64,000 bases of DNA from Peromyscus leucopus (lineage: Eukaryota > Chordata > Mammalia > Rodentia > Cricetidae), in assembly GCF_004664715.2 (NCBI RefSeq), contig NC_051079.1, positions 58,599,660-58,663,659 of the forward strand, read 5' to 3'. Positions 10,765-21,307 of the stretch are shown here, one piece after another. The position numbers and the translations under genes are program-made. Position 1 is the stretch's first letter; each line of letters opens with the position of its first letter. The notes beneath the pieces were generated by a model. The model was not told the origin of the DNA. It saw only the letters and a program-made list of their open reading frames with translations, and searched no databases.

Positions 10765-10972
10765 AGTCCTAATATTTTTTTTTGTTTGTTTTTTTGTTTT
10801 TTTGTTTTTTTGTTTTTCAAGACAGGGTTTCTCTGTGTAGCTTTGCGCCTTTCCTGGAACTCGCTTTGGAGACCAGGCTGGCCTCGAACTCACAGAGATC
10901 TGCCTGCCTCTGCCTCCCGAGTGCTGGGATTAAAGGCGTGCGCCACCACCGCCCGGCAGTCCTAATATTTTT
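10765..10972 (-). mobile_element. B1 SINE with perfect 15-bp TSD
   Basis: On the minus strand the body runs from 10957 (gccgggcggtggtggcgc) to an A-tail broken by C residues, seen as (TTTTTTG)n at 10780-10818. The right half has the gcgcaaagctacacagaga variant shared by the other B1 copies here. The TSD agtcctaatattttt is perfect at 10765-10779 and 10958-10972. The B box (gttcgaggc) is intact. The near-consensus body suggests recent insertion. Confidence 0.95.
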
Positions 10973-11799
10973 GAGAGGGAAATCTGAATGTGTTAGTGTC
11001 TATTTTCAGAAGTGAAAATCCAGGTTAATGTGGTACAGGGATGTGGAGAGGGGAGCGAAGATGAGTCCCAGTGTACAGAGATATAATGATAAAGGGTTGG
11101 ATTGGCTATCACATAAGACATGGCAACCTTGGCTTTTCACTCAATGGGGAGCACAGCTCCTAAGAAATGCAAAGAGGAAGTACATCTGGGCCCAGCCTTC
11201 TGCCCACTGGACAACCTGCTATATATTTATATGAAGTGCTGGTCAGTCTGATATAGGGCAGCATCACATAACTCTATTCATCAGTCTCTTCTCCATTTTT
11301 TCTCTCTCCCATGAATTTGTACCTCATAAATAAAATGTTAATGCTTGATTTAACTCTTACTTTAAGTTATGATTTAAGGAAAAATTAGATCAAGAGAGTT
11401 GGTACCGAGCACAAGGTTAAAAAAATAAAACCAGTGCTCAGAGTATCATTTTGACTGATTATATTTATTCTTTAGCTAATAACCCTGGCCAGAGGAATAG
11501 AATCAGTCATAGACATATGCTAAACATAGCCCTTTCTTGGAGATGAGTGACGGTCAATTCAATCTAATTCACTCAGCTGGAAAAATCCAAGGTCAGGTAG
11601 GAATGTAAATAGAGGCTCACATAATTCATAAATATCTTTTAACATTTGGCAATAACTTTATAAAAATATTCTTATTTCCTTATCCCAGCATAACCAATTA
11701 GTTTTATGTTTCATCTTCTTAGGCAAAAGCTTAACAAAAAAGTTGATATAATGTATTTATTGTTTTTATCATACATTTTATTTTATATTATACTATTGA
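10973..11799. other. Unassigned sequence
   Basis: No gene or transposon recognised. Readings of about 70 codons at 11028-11234 and 11706-11942 show no domain. Confidence 0.5.
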
Positions 11800-11942
11800 T
11801 ATTTTTAAATGTTTATTTGCATGTTTGTGTGTGCACACATGTGTGCTTAGATGACCATTCATACATAAGCATGTGCATACAGAAACCTGAGGTTGATATA
11901 GGTTTCATTCTCTACCGTGATCTACCTTATTTTTTAATATAA
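11800..11942. mobile_element. Possible degenerate B3/B4-type SINE fragment
   Basis: tatttgcatgtttgtgtgtg...aaacctgaggttgatatagg...gtgatctaccttatttttt resembles the 3' portion of older rodent tRNA-derived SINEs. Divergence is high and no TSD is visible. Confidence 0.3.
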
Positions 11943-11958
11943 TTACACCATTTTCCTC

Positions 11959-12346
11959 TGTGGAGGTTTGAATAAGAAATGCCCTCATAGACCCATATAT
12001 TTCAGTGCTTGATTATCAGGGAGTGGCACTACTTTGAAGTGATTAGGAATGCGACCTTGTTGAAGTAGGTGTGGCCTTTTAGAGGTGTGTATAACTAGGG
12101 ATGAGCTTTGGGGTTTTCACAAGCCAAGCCGGGCCCAGTTCCTCTCCTTTCTGCCTACAGATCTGAATGTAGAATTCTCACTTACCTTTCTAGCACCATG
12201 TCTGCCTGTGTGCTACCATGCTCTGCTCCATGAACACACAGGACTAAACCTCTGAAACTGTAGACAAGTCCCAATTAAATGCTTTTCTTTACAAGAGTTG
12301 TGTGGTCATGATGTCTCTTCACAGCAATAGAACACTGACTAAGATA
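11959..12346 (+). mobile_element. MT-type MaLR solo LTR
   Basis: It begins tgtggaggtttgaataag and ends acactgactaagata, matching the MT LTR pattern. In between are gggagtggcactactttgaa, aggtgtggccttttagaggt, gcaccatgtctgcctg, ggactaaacctctgaaac, caattaaatgcttttcttta and catgatgtctcttcacagca. AATTAAA serves as the poly(A) signal region. Flanks (tcctc and ttccc) are only loosely similar, so the 5-bp TSD typical of this group is not clear. Confidence 0.85.
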
Positions 12347-12419
12347 TTCCCATTCCCTTTCCTCCTTCCAAAACGTCCTATGTATACCCTCTCTTGCTCT
12401 CTTTCAAATTTAGGGCCTC

Positions 12420-12421
<2 letters not shown>

Positions 12422-12472
<51 letters not shown>
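12422..12472. repeat. (GT)n microsatellite, about 25 units
   Basis: An uninterrupted TG/GT run in the + strand between ctcttt and tactctttcc. Confidence 0.98.
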
Positions 12473-12476
<4 letters not shown>

Positions 12477-12519
12477 CTTTCCTGGAGAAGACTATTTCTC
12501 TTTCTCTCAGCATTCTCTA

Positions 12520-12670
12520 GTTGCCTGAAAGGGCCTCTCACTGGATCTAGAGCCCACTGATTGGCTAGGCTGACTGGTCAGCAAGCTCTAGGTTTATTCC
12601 TATAATCCTCCCACCACTCCCACCCCATTCAATGCTGCCCACAGTGGGCTGTTGACCAATAGAGTCATCT
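12520..12670. mobile_element. Possible old rodent SINE fragment
   Basis: tagagcccactgattggcta ggctgactggtcagcaagct is a phrase I associate with diverged rodent SINEs of the B4/RSINE type. The orientation and edges are unclear. Confidence 0.3.
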
Positions 12671-13125
12671 CTATCCCTGATGATTTTTAATAATTACACG
12701 AGGTTGCATTGAGTAGAACATACCATAATTTACTTAAATAAACCTCTATTGTTGAACTTGAGAGTTCCTGTCTTATCATTGTTTTGGCTTGTTTAGTTAT
12801 TTGTTACCATGTATGCGACAAAAAAAAAAATGTACCTGGGTGTGAATCCTAGTTTCCTTGGTTATGTCTGTATCCCAAATACATAGCAGCAAATTGAGAA
12901 AAACTTTATTTATGTAGTACATCTAACTCTCCTGGGTTTCAGGATCTTTATCTGTATTACAATTTATTTAGAGTCAGTGTACCGAAGTGCCTAACTGTTG
13001 TGCATGTGTGAAGAAATGCTGTGACCTTCCAAAAAGTAGAAGCAAGAGAAACTGACAAACTTCTTAGATATGCGTTAGTGAAAGCTATGTAAAAAGTTTT
13101 AAATAATGAAAACTCAGGCTGACTT
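12671..13125. other. Unassigned sequence
   Basis: No gene or transposon recognised. Confidence 0.5.
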
Positions 13126-14104
13126 TGAAACTCTGACCTTTTTTTAAATTTTATAATTTAATTTAATTTTACATATCAGCCATGGATTCCCCTGTCCTCC
13201 CTCCTCCCACCCCCCCAACCCAACCCCCATTCCCATCTCCTCCAGGGCAAGGACTCCCCTGGGGATTCAGTTTAGCCTGGTAGATTCAGTCCAGGCAGGT
13301 CCAGTCCCCTCCTCCCTTCACCTAAGCTGAACAAAGTGTCCCTGCATAGGCCCCAGGCTCCAACGCCAGCTCATGCACTAAGGACAGGTCCTGGTCCCAC
13401 TGCCTGGGGTCCTTCCAAACAGTTCAAGCTAATTGACTGTCTCACTTATCCAGAGGGCCTGATCCAGTTGGGGACTCCTCAGCTATTGGTTAACAGTTCA
13501 TGTGTTTCCGCTTGTTTGGCTATTTGTCCCTGTGCTTTTTCCAATCATGGTCTCAACAATTCTTGCTCATACAATCCCTCCTCTTTCTTGCCAACTGGAC
13601 TCCTGGAGCTCCACCTGGGGCCTGGCCATGGATCTCTGCATCTGCTTCCATCAGTCATTGGATGTGAGTTCTACCATGACAGGGTACTTGGCCATCCGAT
13701 CACCAGAGTAGGTCAGTTAGGGCTTTTTTTCCGATCATTGCCAGTAGTCTATTGTGGAGGTATCTCAGAAAGACAAACATGGTATGTACTCACTCATAGG
13801 TGGATACTATATGTAAAACAAAGGATGATTAGGCTGCTACTCACAACTCCAGGGAGGCTACCTAGAAAAGAGGACCCTAAGAAAGACACAGGGATTGCCC
13901 AACGACAGAGAAATGGATGAGATCTACATGAGCAAACTGGACATGGGGGGCGGATAATGAAGGGCAAGGGTCAAGCAAAAGAGAGCTTAGGTGAGCGGGA
14001 GATCCCAGCTGGGTCAAGAACAGAGAGGGAGAACAAGGAAAGAAAGACCATGATAAATGAAGACCCCATGGGAATAGGAAATAGACTACTGAAACTCTGA
14101 CCTT
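13126..14104 (-). mobile_element. LINE-1 insertion (minus) with 5' inversion and 15-bp TSD
   Basis: Block one (13141 to about 13766) is L1 3' UTR read antisense, starting at the T-run complementary to the poly(A). It includes ctgatccagttggggactcc and atctctgcatctgcttccat. Block two (about 13767-14089) is L1 sequence in the opposite sense: tggtatgtactcactcatag, gaggctacctagaaaagagg, gagatctacatgagc, gatcccagctgggtcaagaa. The whole lies between two perfect copies of tgaaactctgacctt (13126-13140 and 14090-14104). This is the structure left by twin priming of a minus-strand L1. The L1 positions at the two breakpoints nearly abut. Confidence 0.92.
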
Positions 14105-14779
14105 CTAATCCTTCTGTCTCTATCTTTTGAAGGCTGGAGTTCCAGACATGTATTACAACTTCTGGTTTATGAATCACCTGGAAAATGATATCAGCTTTAT
14201 GACTGCTAGGTGAATACTCCACAAAGTGAGTTACATCTTCAGGTTTAGAGCGATGCTTAAAATTTCATATTTTTTTTAACATGGACCTCTTAAACTCCCA
14301 ATTCAGTCATTTTCAGTGGAGACTCTAATTTTAGCAAGGACTCCAGATGAGTTTGATATCACCAGTCAAAGATCATGCTAGAAACAAATTCTCCTGGCTA
14401 TTCATATGGAGCACTTGGACATTTGCAGCACATATAGTCAGGCTTTTTGAATGTGTCAATAAAGTGAAGAAGGCACTGGCAGAGCACAGGAAAACTCTCA
14501 AGGGACATAGAATACTGCTTCACACTACAGAGTGAAGTATAGTGTTTCTTCTAAGATCAATACAACATAAGACTTGGGATTCAATAAAGCTAACATTGCA
14601 TTGTTTTGTATCTTTTTATAAACATCAATCTGGCAGTTTACCAAAATGTGCACATTTGCAAAGGGACTGTTTCAAATTATAAACCAAGTACTCAATGGAG
14701 AAAAGGATCTTTTAAGTTAAACATTGGAGAAAAGCTCTGTGATGACAATTAGTGTATTCACTGATCTGATCTCTGGGGC
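14105..14779. other. Unassigned sequence
   Basis: No gene or repeat recognised. A 62-codon reading at 14347-14535 has no identifiable features. Confidence 0.5.
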
Positions 14780-15455
14780 AAGTCAGTTCAGTTCAGGCAC
14801 CCTGTTTACCATTTCTAGTAGTCCAAGCTGGGGTCATCCTTGGGGATTCCTTGAAACTTCCCTAGCACCGGGTTTCTCTCTATCCCCATGATATCTCCCT
14901 CCATCATGAGGTATCTCTTTCATTGCTTTCCCACCCCATTCCTTTTCCAACTTGACCATCCCATTTCCTTATGTTCTCATCTCCCATCCCCTACCCTCCA
15001 TTATCTGCCCTTACCCCCAATTCACTCATGGAGATCTCATCTATTTCCCCTTCCCAGGGCAATCCATGCATCTCTCTTTGGATCTTCCTTGTTAGCTAGC
15101 TTCTCTGGAGTTGTGGGTTGTTGTCTGGTTATCCTTTGCTTTACATCTAATATCCACTTATAAGTTTGTACATACTATGGTTGTCCTTGTGAGTCTGTGT
15201 TACCTCACTCAGGATGATATTTTCTAGTTCCATCCATTTGCCTGCAAATTTAATGATGTCATTGTTTTTCTCTGCTGAGTAGTGCTCCATTGTGTATATG
15301 TACCACATTTTCTTAATCCATTCTTCAGTTGAAGGGCATCTAGGTTCTTTTCAGGTTCTGGCTAACTGTCATCACAGAGCTTTTCTCCAATGACTGATGG
15401 AGGCAGATGCAGAGATCCACAGCCAAACACCACGCAGAGCTCCAGGAGTCCAGTC

Positions 15456-15532
<77 letters not shown>

Positions 15533-16015
15533 AGGGATTCTGAGCAAGTGCATCAGTATCATGATGGGGAAACCTGCAGAGACGACCAAACCAAACTAGT
15601 GGGAACTCATGAAAGTTAGATCAATGGCTGTGGAGCCTGCATGGGACTGGACTAGGCCCTCTGCATAGTGAGATAATTGTGTAGCTTGATTTCCTTAGGG
15701 AGCCCCCTTGTGGTAGAATCAGAATCTATCCCTGGTGCATGAGAGGGCTTTTTAGGGCCCACTATCTATGGTGGGACACCTTGTTCAGTCTTGAGGCGGG
15801 GAAAGGGCTTGGACTTGCCTCTGCTGGATATGCCTCCCCATGGGAGGCCTTGCCTTCCTGTGGGAGGGAGTGGGGGATGGGTTGGCGGGGAAGCTGCGGG
15901 GTGGGAGGAGGGAAGAGGGGGAATCTTTGATTGGTGTGTAAAATGAATGAAAAATTTTTCTTAATAAAAAAATAAAAGTAGATTCAAAAAACAAAAAAAT
16001 ACAATAAAATAAAAT
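14780..16015 (+). mobile_element. LINE-1 insertion (plus) with 5' inversion
   Basis: From about 14780 to 15365 the sequence is antisense L1. It runs from 3' UTR (tagtccaagctggggtcatc, tcactcatggagatctcatc) into the end of ORF2, where the minus strand at 15264-15290 reads MEHYSAEKN. At about 15366-15369 the orientation flips to sense 3' UTR (actgatggaggcagatgcag, gatccacagccaaacacc), which runs to an A-rich tail (about 15958-16015). This is again the twin-priming layout. I could not find a convincing TSD, so it is probably older than the L1s at 13.1 and 39.9 kb. Confidence 0.85.
15459..15525. repeat. (GA)n microsatellite inside the L1 3' UTR
   Basis: About 33 uninterrupted GA units, expanded within the sense 3' UTR portion of the L1 insertion. 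Confidence 0.97.
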
Positions 16016-17150
16016 TAAGTTGTACGCCTTTTTCCAAGTGATGTGATTAAGTTACTATGGGAACCTAAAGGCTCATTTGCAATGTTTGAATGTCTAACAC
16101 TATCACTTTCTTTTAATTAGAATCAAAACTAGCCAATGATTGGTTCAGCTCACAGTACTTTGGAAAGTTAACACCTTTTTGAAAAACTAACAAATTAGAT
16201 AGGGCTTAAAGGTAAAATTCTGACAAATATCCAAACATGTTTTGTAGGTTGAAGCTAGGATACTTAAAGGTCTTTGTTTAATTGGATGTTTTTGTATGAT
16301 GATTTAGATTCTGCTATCTAGACTCCTTCATGGAGGTGATACTTAAAATACCTAATGTGATTAATTGCAGTAGACACTGGCAATAGCTTCACAGAGCTTT
16401 GTGTTAGGATGAGACATCAACTCAATTCTGGTAGTATGGGAAGCCTCTGGGGGAGTCACAGCAGGTCACAGTGTGTAGGGTTTACAACAGAAAGTTCAAA
16501 TAGTAGATAGCTTTAAATGCATTTCCCAAAGTATTTTAGTGTCTTCCTGTCTGACATCTAGCCCTACTTCAAAGGTACTTTTGAGATTTTGATGTTGGGT
16601 AGTGGCTTATGCTAGTGATGGGATGCAAGGATAACCAATGAGTATTGTTTAGAACGAGGAAATGCAGGACTGGATGATATAATGAAGATTATGCATTAAA
16701 AACCCTAATAAAATTAGATTATATAAACCAAAATGAAAGTTTATTTAATACCACTGATGTGTGCATAAAAACACACATACATTCATTTGTTTGCACATAC
16801 ACAACTATGTAAACATACTCATGTACAGGCAAAAATGTAATCAACCAGTTGAACAGTCCTGGTTCCTTTTATTGACAATTTTATCTTGTAAACTAATATT
16901 CAGTGGATTGTTGACATTTAAAAATGTTGCCCAATCCTGACCTGCAGACCACACAATGCTCTCTTCCTAAGACCTAATGAAAAAATTACTTTCAAAGAGT
17001 TTATTTTACCTTTTGTGCCAGATGTATTTTATCACAATTTATGAGGTTGGAAAATAGGGTAAATGAGTGGTGGTATATTTTCAGTCCCATTTGTAAGAAT
17101 ATTCTAAGAATGGGTGATTTCTTTGCCTTGCTAAGCACATAAAATGTTTA
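16016..17150. other. Unassigned sequence
   Basis: AT-rich, with no recognised gene, RNA or transposon. Confidence 0.55.
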
Positions 17151-17154
17151 GGGC

Positions 17155-17203
<49 letters not shown>

Positions 17204-17235
17204 ATCTATCTATCTATCTTTCTATATATCATCTA
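17155..17235. repeat. (CTAT)n microsatellite
   Basis: About 12 perfect ATCT units followed by a broken stretch (atcatctatctatctatctt tctatatatc). Confidence 0.97.
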
Positions 17236-17449
17236 TATACATACACCAAAAATCCTTTCATATACTGGATATGAAAGAAAAATATCTTTGACTGCTTATC
17301 TCACTCATAGCCATACTCTGTTGCCTGAGATTTTCATGGATATTCATATGAAACAATTGAAGCTTTGGGGTCTCTCTAAATATCTATGTGTCATATGAAA
17401 GGTATCATACAATTTTGACATGAACTTCCATGTTAGAAATTTAGTTACT

Positions 17450-17575
17450 GGGGACTGGACAGATGCCTCAACTATTAAAGGCACTTGCTGCTCTTGAAGA
17501 AGAGATGAGATTGCTTCCCAGAACCACATGGGAATTTGGAACTATTATAACTCCAGTTCAGGAGACTCCCTCTGT
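17450..17575 (+). mobile_element. B3/B2-type SINE fragment
   Basis: ggactggacagatgcctcaa, ggcacttgctgctcttgaag, agaaccacatggga and ataactccagttcaggagac follow the order of the tRNA-derived B2/B3 head and middle (diverged pol III boxes, then the 'accacatggg' and 'actccagttccagg' parts). The A-rich tail and TSD are not clear. Confidence 0.65.
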
Positions 17576-18929
17576 TCTATTAAATTAAAATTAAAATGTT
17601 CCCAGCCTTCAGAGCAAGTAGCAGTAGTCAGACCAGTGTGAGTATACTCAGTACTTGGAACAGGATCTACACCTTCATAGCTTAGCTGAAACCTAGTTCT
17701 ACATACTTTTGTATGGGTTGTATGTTTAGTTGATCAGAACCTCATTGTTTTAGACTAAGCAAGTATAAGTAAATTCACATAGAAAATATTTTATTCATAA
17801 TTTCACCAAGTATTTGCATTGAATCCATTTAAAATATTTTCTTATTTCTCTCCACATAAGAAATTATTTTTAAAGGTCTTAATGCTCCAAGTTTAGAAAT
17901 AAAAAAGAATTTAAAAGGTATTTAAGCTATTATTTTCCCTTAATATACAAGATGATTGAATCTTTTCAAATTCACATTACATGTCTGATGTTTTTGATTG
18001 CAAACAATTCAATCTTGAGTTACCTGTTAGGACATTATTTCTGAATAAAAGATTTGAAATTGGATGTTACAGGTCAGAGAGCTGTATTTATATATCTAGC
18101 TCATGCTTCAGAAAATGAGCTTCTTATAATACTTGATTACCAAATGATATTGTGCATAAAATATATAAATGTGAGTATGAGTTGTTATTTCAGTGCTGGC
18201 AGAAAAGAAGGACATTAGATAGCCTAAGGAGGAGGCATAAAAAGCGAAGTTATTGCCAATTGTTTAAAATGAATCCATTTACCTCTTTTAAACTATATTG
18301 TTCGCTTAGCAAAAAAAAAAAAAAAAAAAAAAAATGATCTTTCTAACATGTGAGTCATGCAATAGCCAAAGGGAGGGTTGCTTTTCTTAATCCAAACCTC
18401 TTTGCATAAATTATTTAAAAATAATTGCTACAGGGAAAAGGCTGTATTAGTTTCTTGCTGCTGTCTGTGTGAGCAGAACACCGCAGAATACTGGCTGTGA
18501 ATATGAATCACAGTGTTCAAGTATATCCTCAGTGGAACAAAGGAGGCATGGAGATGAAGAGCATTGATGCAGGCACCACAGAACTAAAGTGAAATTGTTT
18601 ACTGATTCGGCTTTGTGTTGAAAATTCTTTGGTTATGGGAAGTTTCACTACACAGGTATTAAAATGTCCTACTTTTCCCGACAATGAGTCAGGAAAACAG
18701 CAAGCATTTCCTGCTTCTGGGAGCTGTTTGACTGTTGAAAGACATGTTAAAAATAAAGAAAATCCAGTCTCAGTGTTACATTTGGTCAAATTTTTGCCAG
18801 CATGATTCTGGAAGCTTTTGCTTGTGAAAGAAAATCTATTAGGAGAAGAATTAAGTTTAATAAATGCCAAAGGGAGGGGGGAACAAATTCACATGTAGAG
18901 GTGTCTTTTTGTATGCATGGTTCCTAGAA
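17576..18929. other. Unassigned sequence with a 24-bp A run
   Basis: A24 lies at 18311-18334. It is not preceded by a recognisable SINE or L1, so it may mark the tail of a retrocopy too decayed to name. A 113-codon minus reading at 18529-18870 shows no domain. Confidence 0.45.
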
Positions 18930-19036
18930 GTAGAAAATAGGGGAAAATCATGTCTGTACTAAATAGGTAAAGACTTTTCCTTGCCATTCCCTAACAATAC
19001 AGTTTAACAGCTGTTTACCCAGTGTACAAACATTAT
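18930..19036 (+). repeat. Local repeat, copy 1 of a 107-bp segment
   Basis: This segment (gtagaaaatagggg...gtgtacaaacattat) recurs with scattered differences at 20727-20835. Shared blocks include aatcatgtct, tactaaata, gtaaagactttt, ttccctaaca, agtttaa and tgtttac. Here it is embedded in unassigned sequence, so this may be the source locus. Confidence 0.85.
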
Positions 19037-20072
19037 AAGTCATGTGGATATGCCTTAGTGTGTATGAGAAGTGTGTGCTATAAGGACTGAGCATATCACA
19101 AGCTTGGCATCTGTACCAGAGCCAATCCCCAGGATAGCAAGGGATGAGTATGTCTGCATGGAATCAATCTCATAAAATAGCAAGCACCCCCATTTGCTCT
19201 GAAGTTCCTCTAGATTTTATCACTTGCTCTAGTAGAGAGCTATAAAGTGATTTTATTTGGTACCATTCTAGGAGATTGGATGAGAGATGGCTGTGGATTC
19301 AGAAGCTCGTTGAACAAATGGAACATTTTTAAATACAGAGATGCTATGATTTAAGAAGGCATTGGGAACAGATATTTGTGTTTGAAAATAGAAACAAGGG
19401 CAAACTGAGAAGTCCATCAAAGGGAGGCATTTTCTACATACAAGGAATGGATCAGTGTTAGACTATGGGTTCCCTTTAACTGAGAAACCCTGTTTCTGAA
19501 TGTAAAATTGAGTTTGTTGAGTTAAATAATGTGTCCCCAAATTTCATATATACCTCGGTCTATTTGTCAGGAGACAGAATCTTTGCAGAATCGTGGTACA
19601 CTGGAGTAGACTCTAGTGCAATGACCTCCTTGTTAGAAGAGGATTAGACACATATATGAAAAACCTCCATTCAAAGAGAGGCACAGAGTGAGTGCTTTTC
19701 AGCAACCCAAGGAACCACCAGGTATTGCTAGGAGCTACCACAAACAAAGAGACAGGCATTGGATAAGCTTTTATCAGATCTCCCTCAATGAACAAACTCT
19801 GAAAATGCCTTCATTTTGGACTTTTTATTCTTTACAATTGTGAAATAATTTGACTTTCTGTATATGTAGTATTTTGTCACAGTAGACTCAGGAAGCTAGT
19901 ATGCTTAGATAAAGAGTACCATCTGTAGAGAAGCAAAGGAGAATACTGTTTTAATTTCTATAGTCTTTTCTTAATGATTAACATTCTCTAATATTTTACA
20001 GAAACCATCAAGGAGGCAAGAACTTATTAAACTTTCACATACCATGAGCCTTTATGGAGATATCAAACTATT
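19037..20072. other. Unassigned sequence
   Basis: No gene, RNA or transposon recognised. Confidence 0.5.
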
Positions 20073-20269
20073 AGAAAGATTTGTACGTGCCGGGCGGTGG
20101 TGGCGCACGCCTTTAATCCCAGCACTCGGGAGGCAGAGGCAGGCGGATCTCTGTGAGTTCGAGGCCAGCCTGGGCTACCAAGTGAGTTCCAGGAAAAGGC
20201 GCAAAGCTACACAGAGAAACCCTGTCTCGAAAAACCAAAAAAAAAAAAAAAAGAAAGAAAGATTTGTAC
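20073..20269 (+). mobile_element. B1 SINE, near-consensus, perfect 14-bp TSD
   Basis: The body starts at 20089 with gccgggcggtggtggcgcac. It contains cctttaatcccagcactcgg, the B box gttcgaggc, ctaccaagtgagttccagga and ggcgcaaagctacacagaga, and ends cctgtctcgaaaaacc plus an A-rich tail to 20255. A perfect TSD, agaaagatttgtac, lies at 20073-20086 and 20256-20269. Both internal promoter boxes look intact, so it might still be transcribed by pol III. This is the cleanest SINE in the window. Confidence 0.97.
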
Positions 20270-20467
20270 TTTTGGTTTAACCAGCATGAAAACCTGGCAG
20301 ATGAGGTAGTGAGATTTATCAGGACAAACACAATTATTTTGTATCTTTCTTGCTTAATAACTAATGCATCATCACAGATTTTTCTTTTCTTTCTTTTACT
20401 ATAATTCTAATACAAATTTTAGAATAAAGAAATACTAAATAGAACGTTAACCTAGGAAACAAAGCAC
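20270..20467. other. Short unassigned interval
   Basis: Nothing recognised. Confidence 0.5.
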
Positions 20468-20985
20468 TGTCTTTTTTTCCTGATGTTGTGACAAACATCA
20501 TGACCAGAAGTGACTTGGGGAGGAAAGTTCATCTTACAACTCTGATGTCATACACCCAATGGAAGAGTTCCAGGCAGGAATCCCAGGGTAAGAACTTAAG
20601 CAGAAGTCATGGAAGAACTCTGCTTACTGTCTTGGTCCCCTTGGCTTGTTCCACCTGCTTTCTTACACAATCCAGGACTACCTACCCAGAGGTGGTACCA
20701 TTCACAGTCACAAGAGTCACCTGCAGGTAGAAAATAGGGACAAATCATGTCTATACTAAATATGTAAAGACTTTTTTTTTTGGTCTTTCCCTAACAGTTA
20801 TAGTTTAATAGTTGTTTACATAGTGTTCACATTATGGCTCTCCTACAACAATTATTATTCAAGAAAATGCCTCCCAGATTCGTCTGAAGGAGGGTATATC
20901 TGATGGAGGAGGCAATCCCTCAGTAAGGGTACTCTCCTCCCAGATGACTCTAGTTCTTGTCAAGTTGATAAAAATCTAAAAAGCA
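20468..20985 (-). mobile_element. ORR1-type MaLR LTR, interrupted
   Basis: Read antisense from 20468, it shows gacttggggaggaaagttca, ctctgcttactgtcttggtc, cctgctttcttacacaatcc, ggactacctacccagaggtg, tcaagaaaatgcctcccaga and ctcccagatgactctagttc ttgtcaagttgat. This is the ORR1 order on the minus strand. The stretch 20727-20835 does not belong to the LTR: it is the second copy of the 18930-19036 segment. Confidence 0.75.
20727..20835 (+). repeat. Local repeat, copy 2, inserted inside an ORR1 LTR
   Basis: This about 109-bp copy of 18930-19036 is in the same orientation about 1.8 kb away. ORR1 sequence ends at acctgcag and resumes at about ctcctacaac. I see no TSD and no A-tail, which argues against ordinary retrotransposition and fits a templated insertion during break repair. 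A shared, unnamed repeat family is the alternative. Confidence 0.8.
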
Positions 20986-21258
20986 CAAATATTTATTGTA
21001 AGCATATTTAGAAAATATTCTACAAAATTGATTTTCTAATCCTAAATATAAACATTGAAAATTCTTACCAAATATTTTCTATTTGTTCTAAGAAGATTTA
21101 TTGTTTTCTTCCATTCAGAGGAGAAAACAATAACACATTGCACTTTAATATGTTTAATAATATAACTTGTTTCCTTATATTTGTATTATCTGCATACTTA
21201 TTAACTTAGATGCATGAGAAATAGAATATCTTTGTCTGTCAGTCTGTCTGTTCCCCCA

Positions 21259-21260
<2 letters not shown>
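20986..21260. other. AT-rich unassigned interval
   Basis: Nothing recognised. Confidence 0.5.

Positions 21261-21306
<46 letters not shown>
21261..21306. repeat. (GT)n microsatellite, 23 units
   Basis: An uninterrupted GT run after ttcccccacc. Confidence 0.98.

Positions 21307-21307
<1 letters not shown>

Noticed and set aside
13336..13920. 194-codon + strand open frame that looks long enough to be a gene
   Set aside because: It reads antisense L1 3' UTR, crosses the inversion junction near 13766 and continues into sense L1. The product has no domain.
18311..18334. A24 run as the tail of a processed pseudogene
   Set aside because: The sequence upstream matches no gene, SINE or L1 that I can name, and no TSD is evident.
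18529..18870. 113-codon minus-strand frame
   Set aside because: No domain, signal peptide or repeat relation recognised, and its length is within chance for the number of frames in 64 kb.
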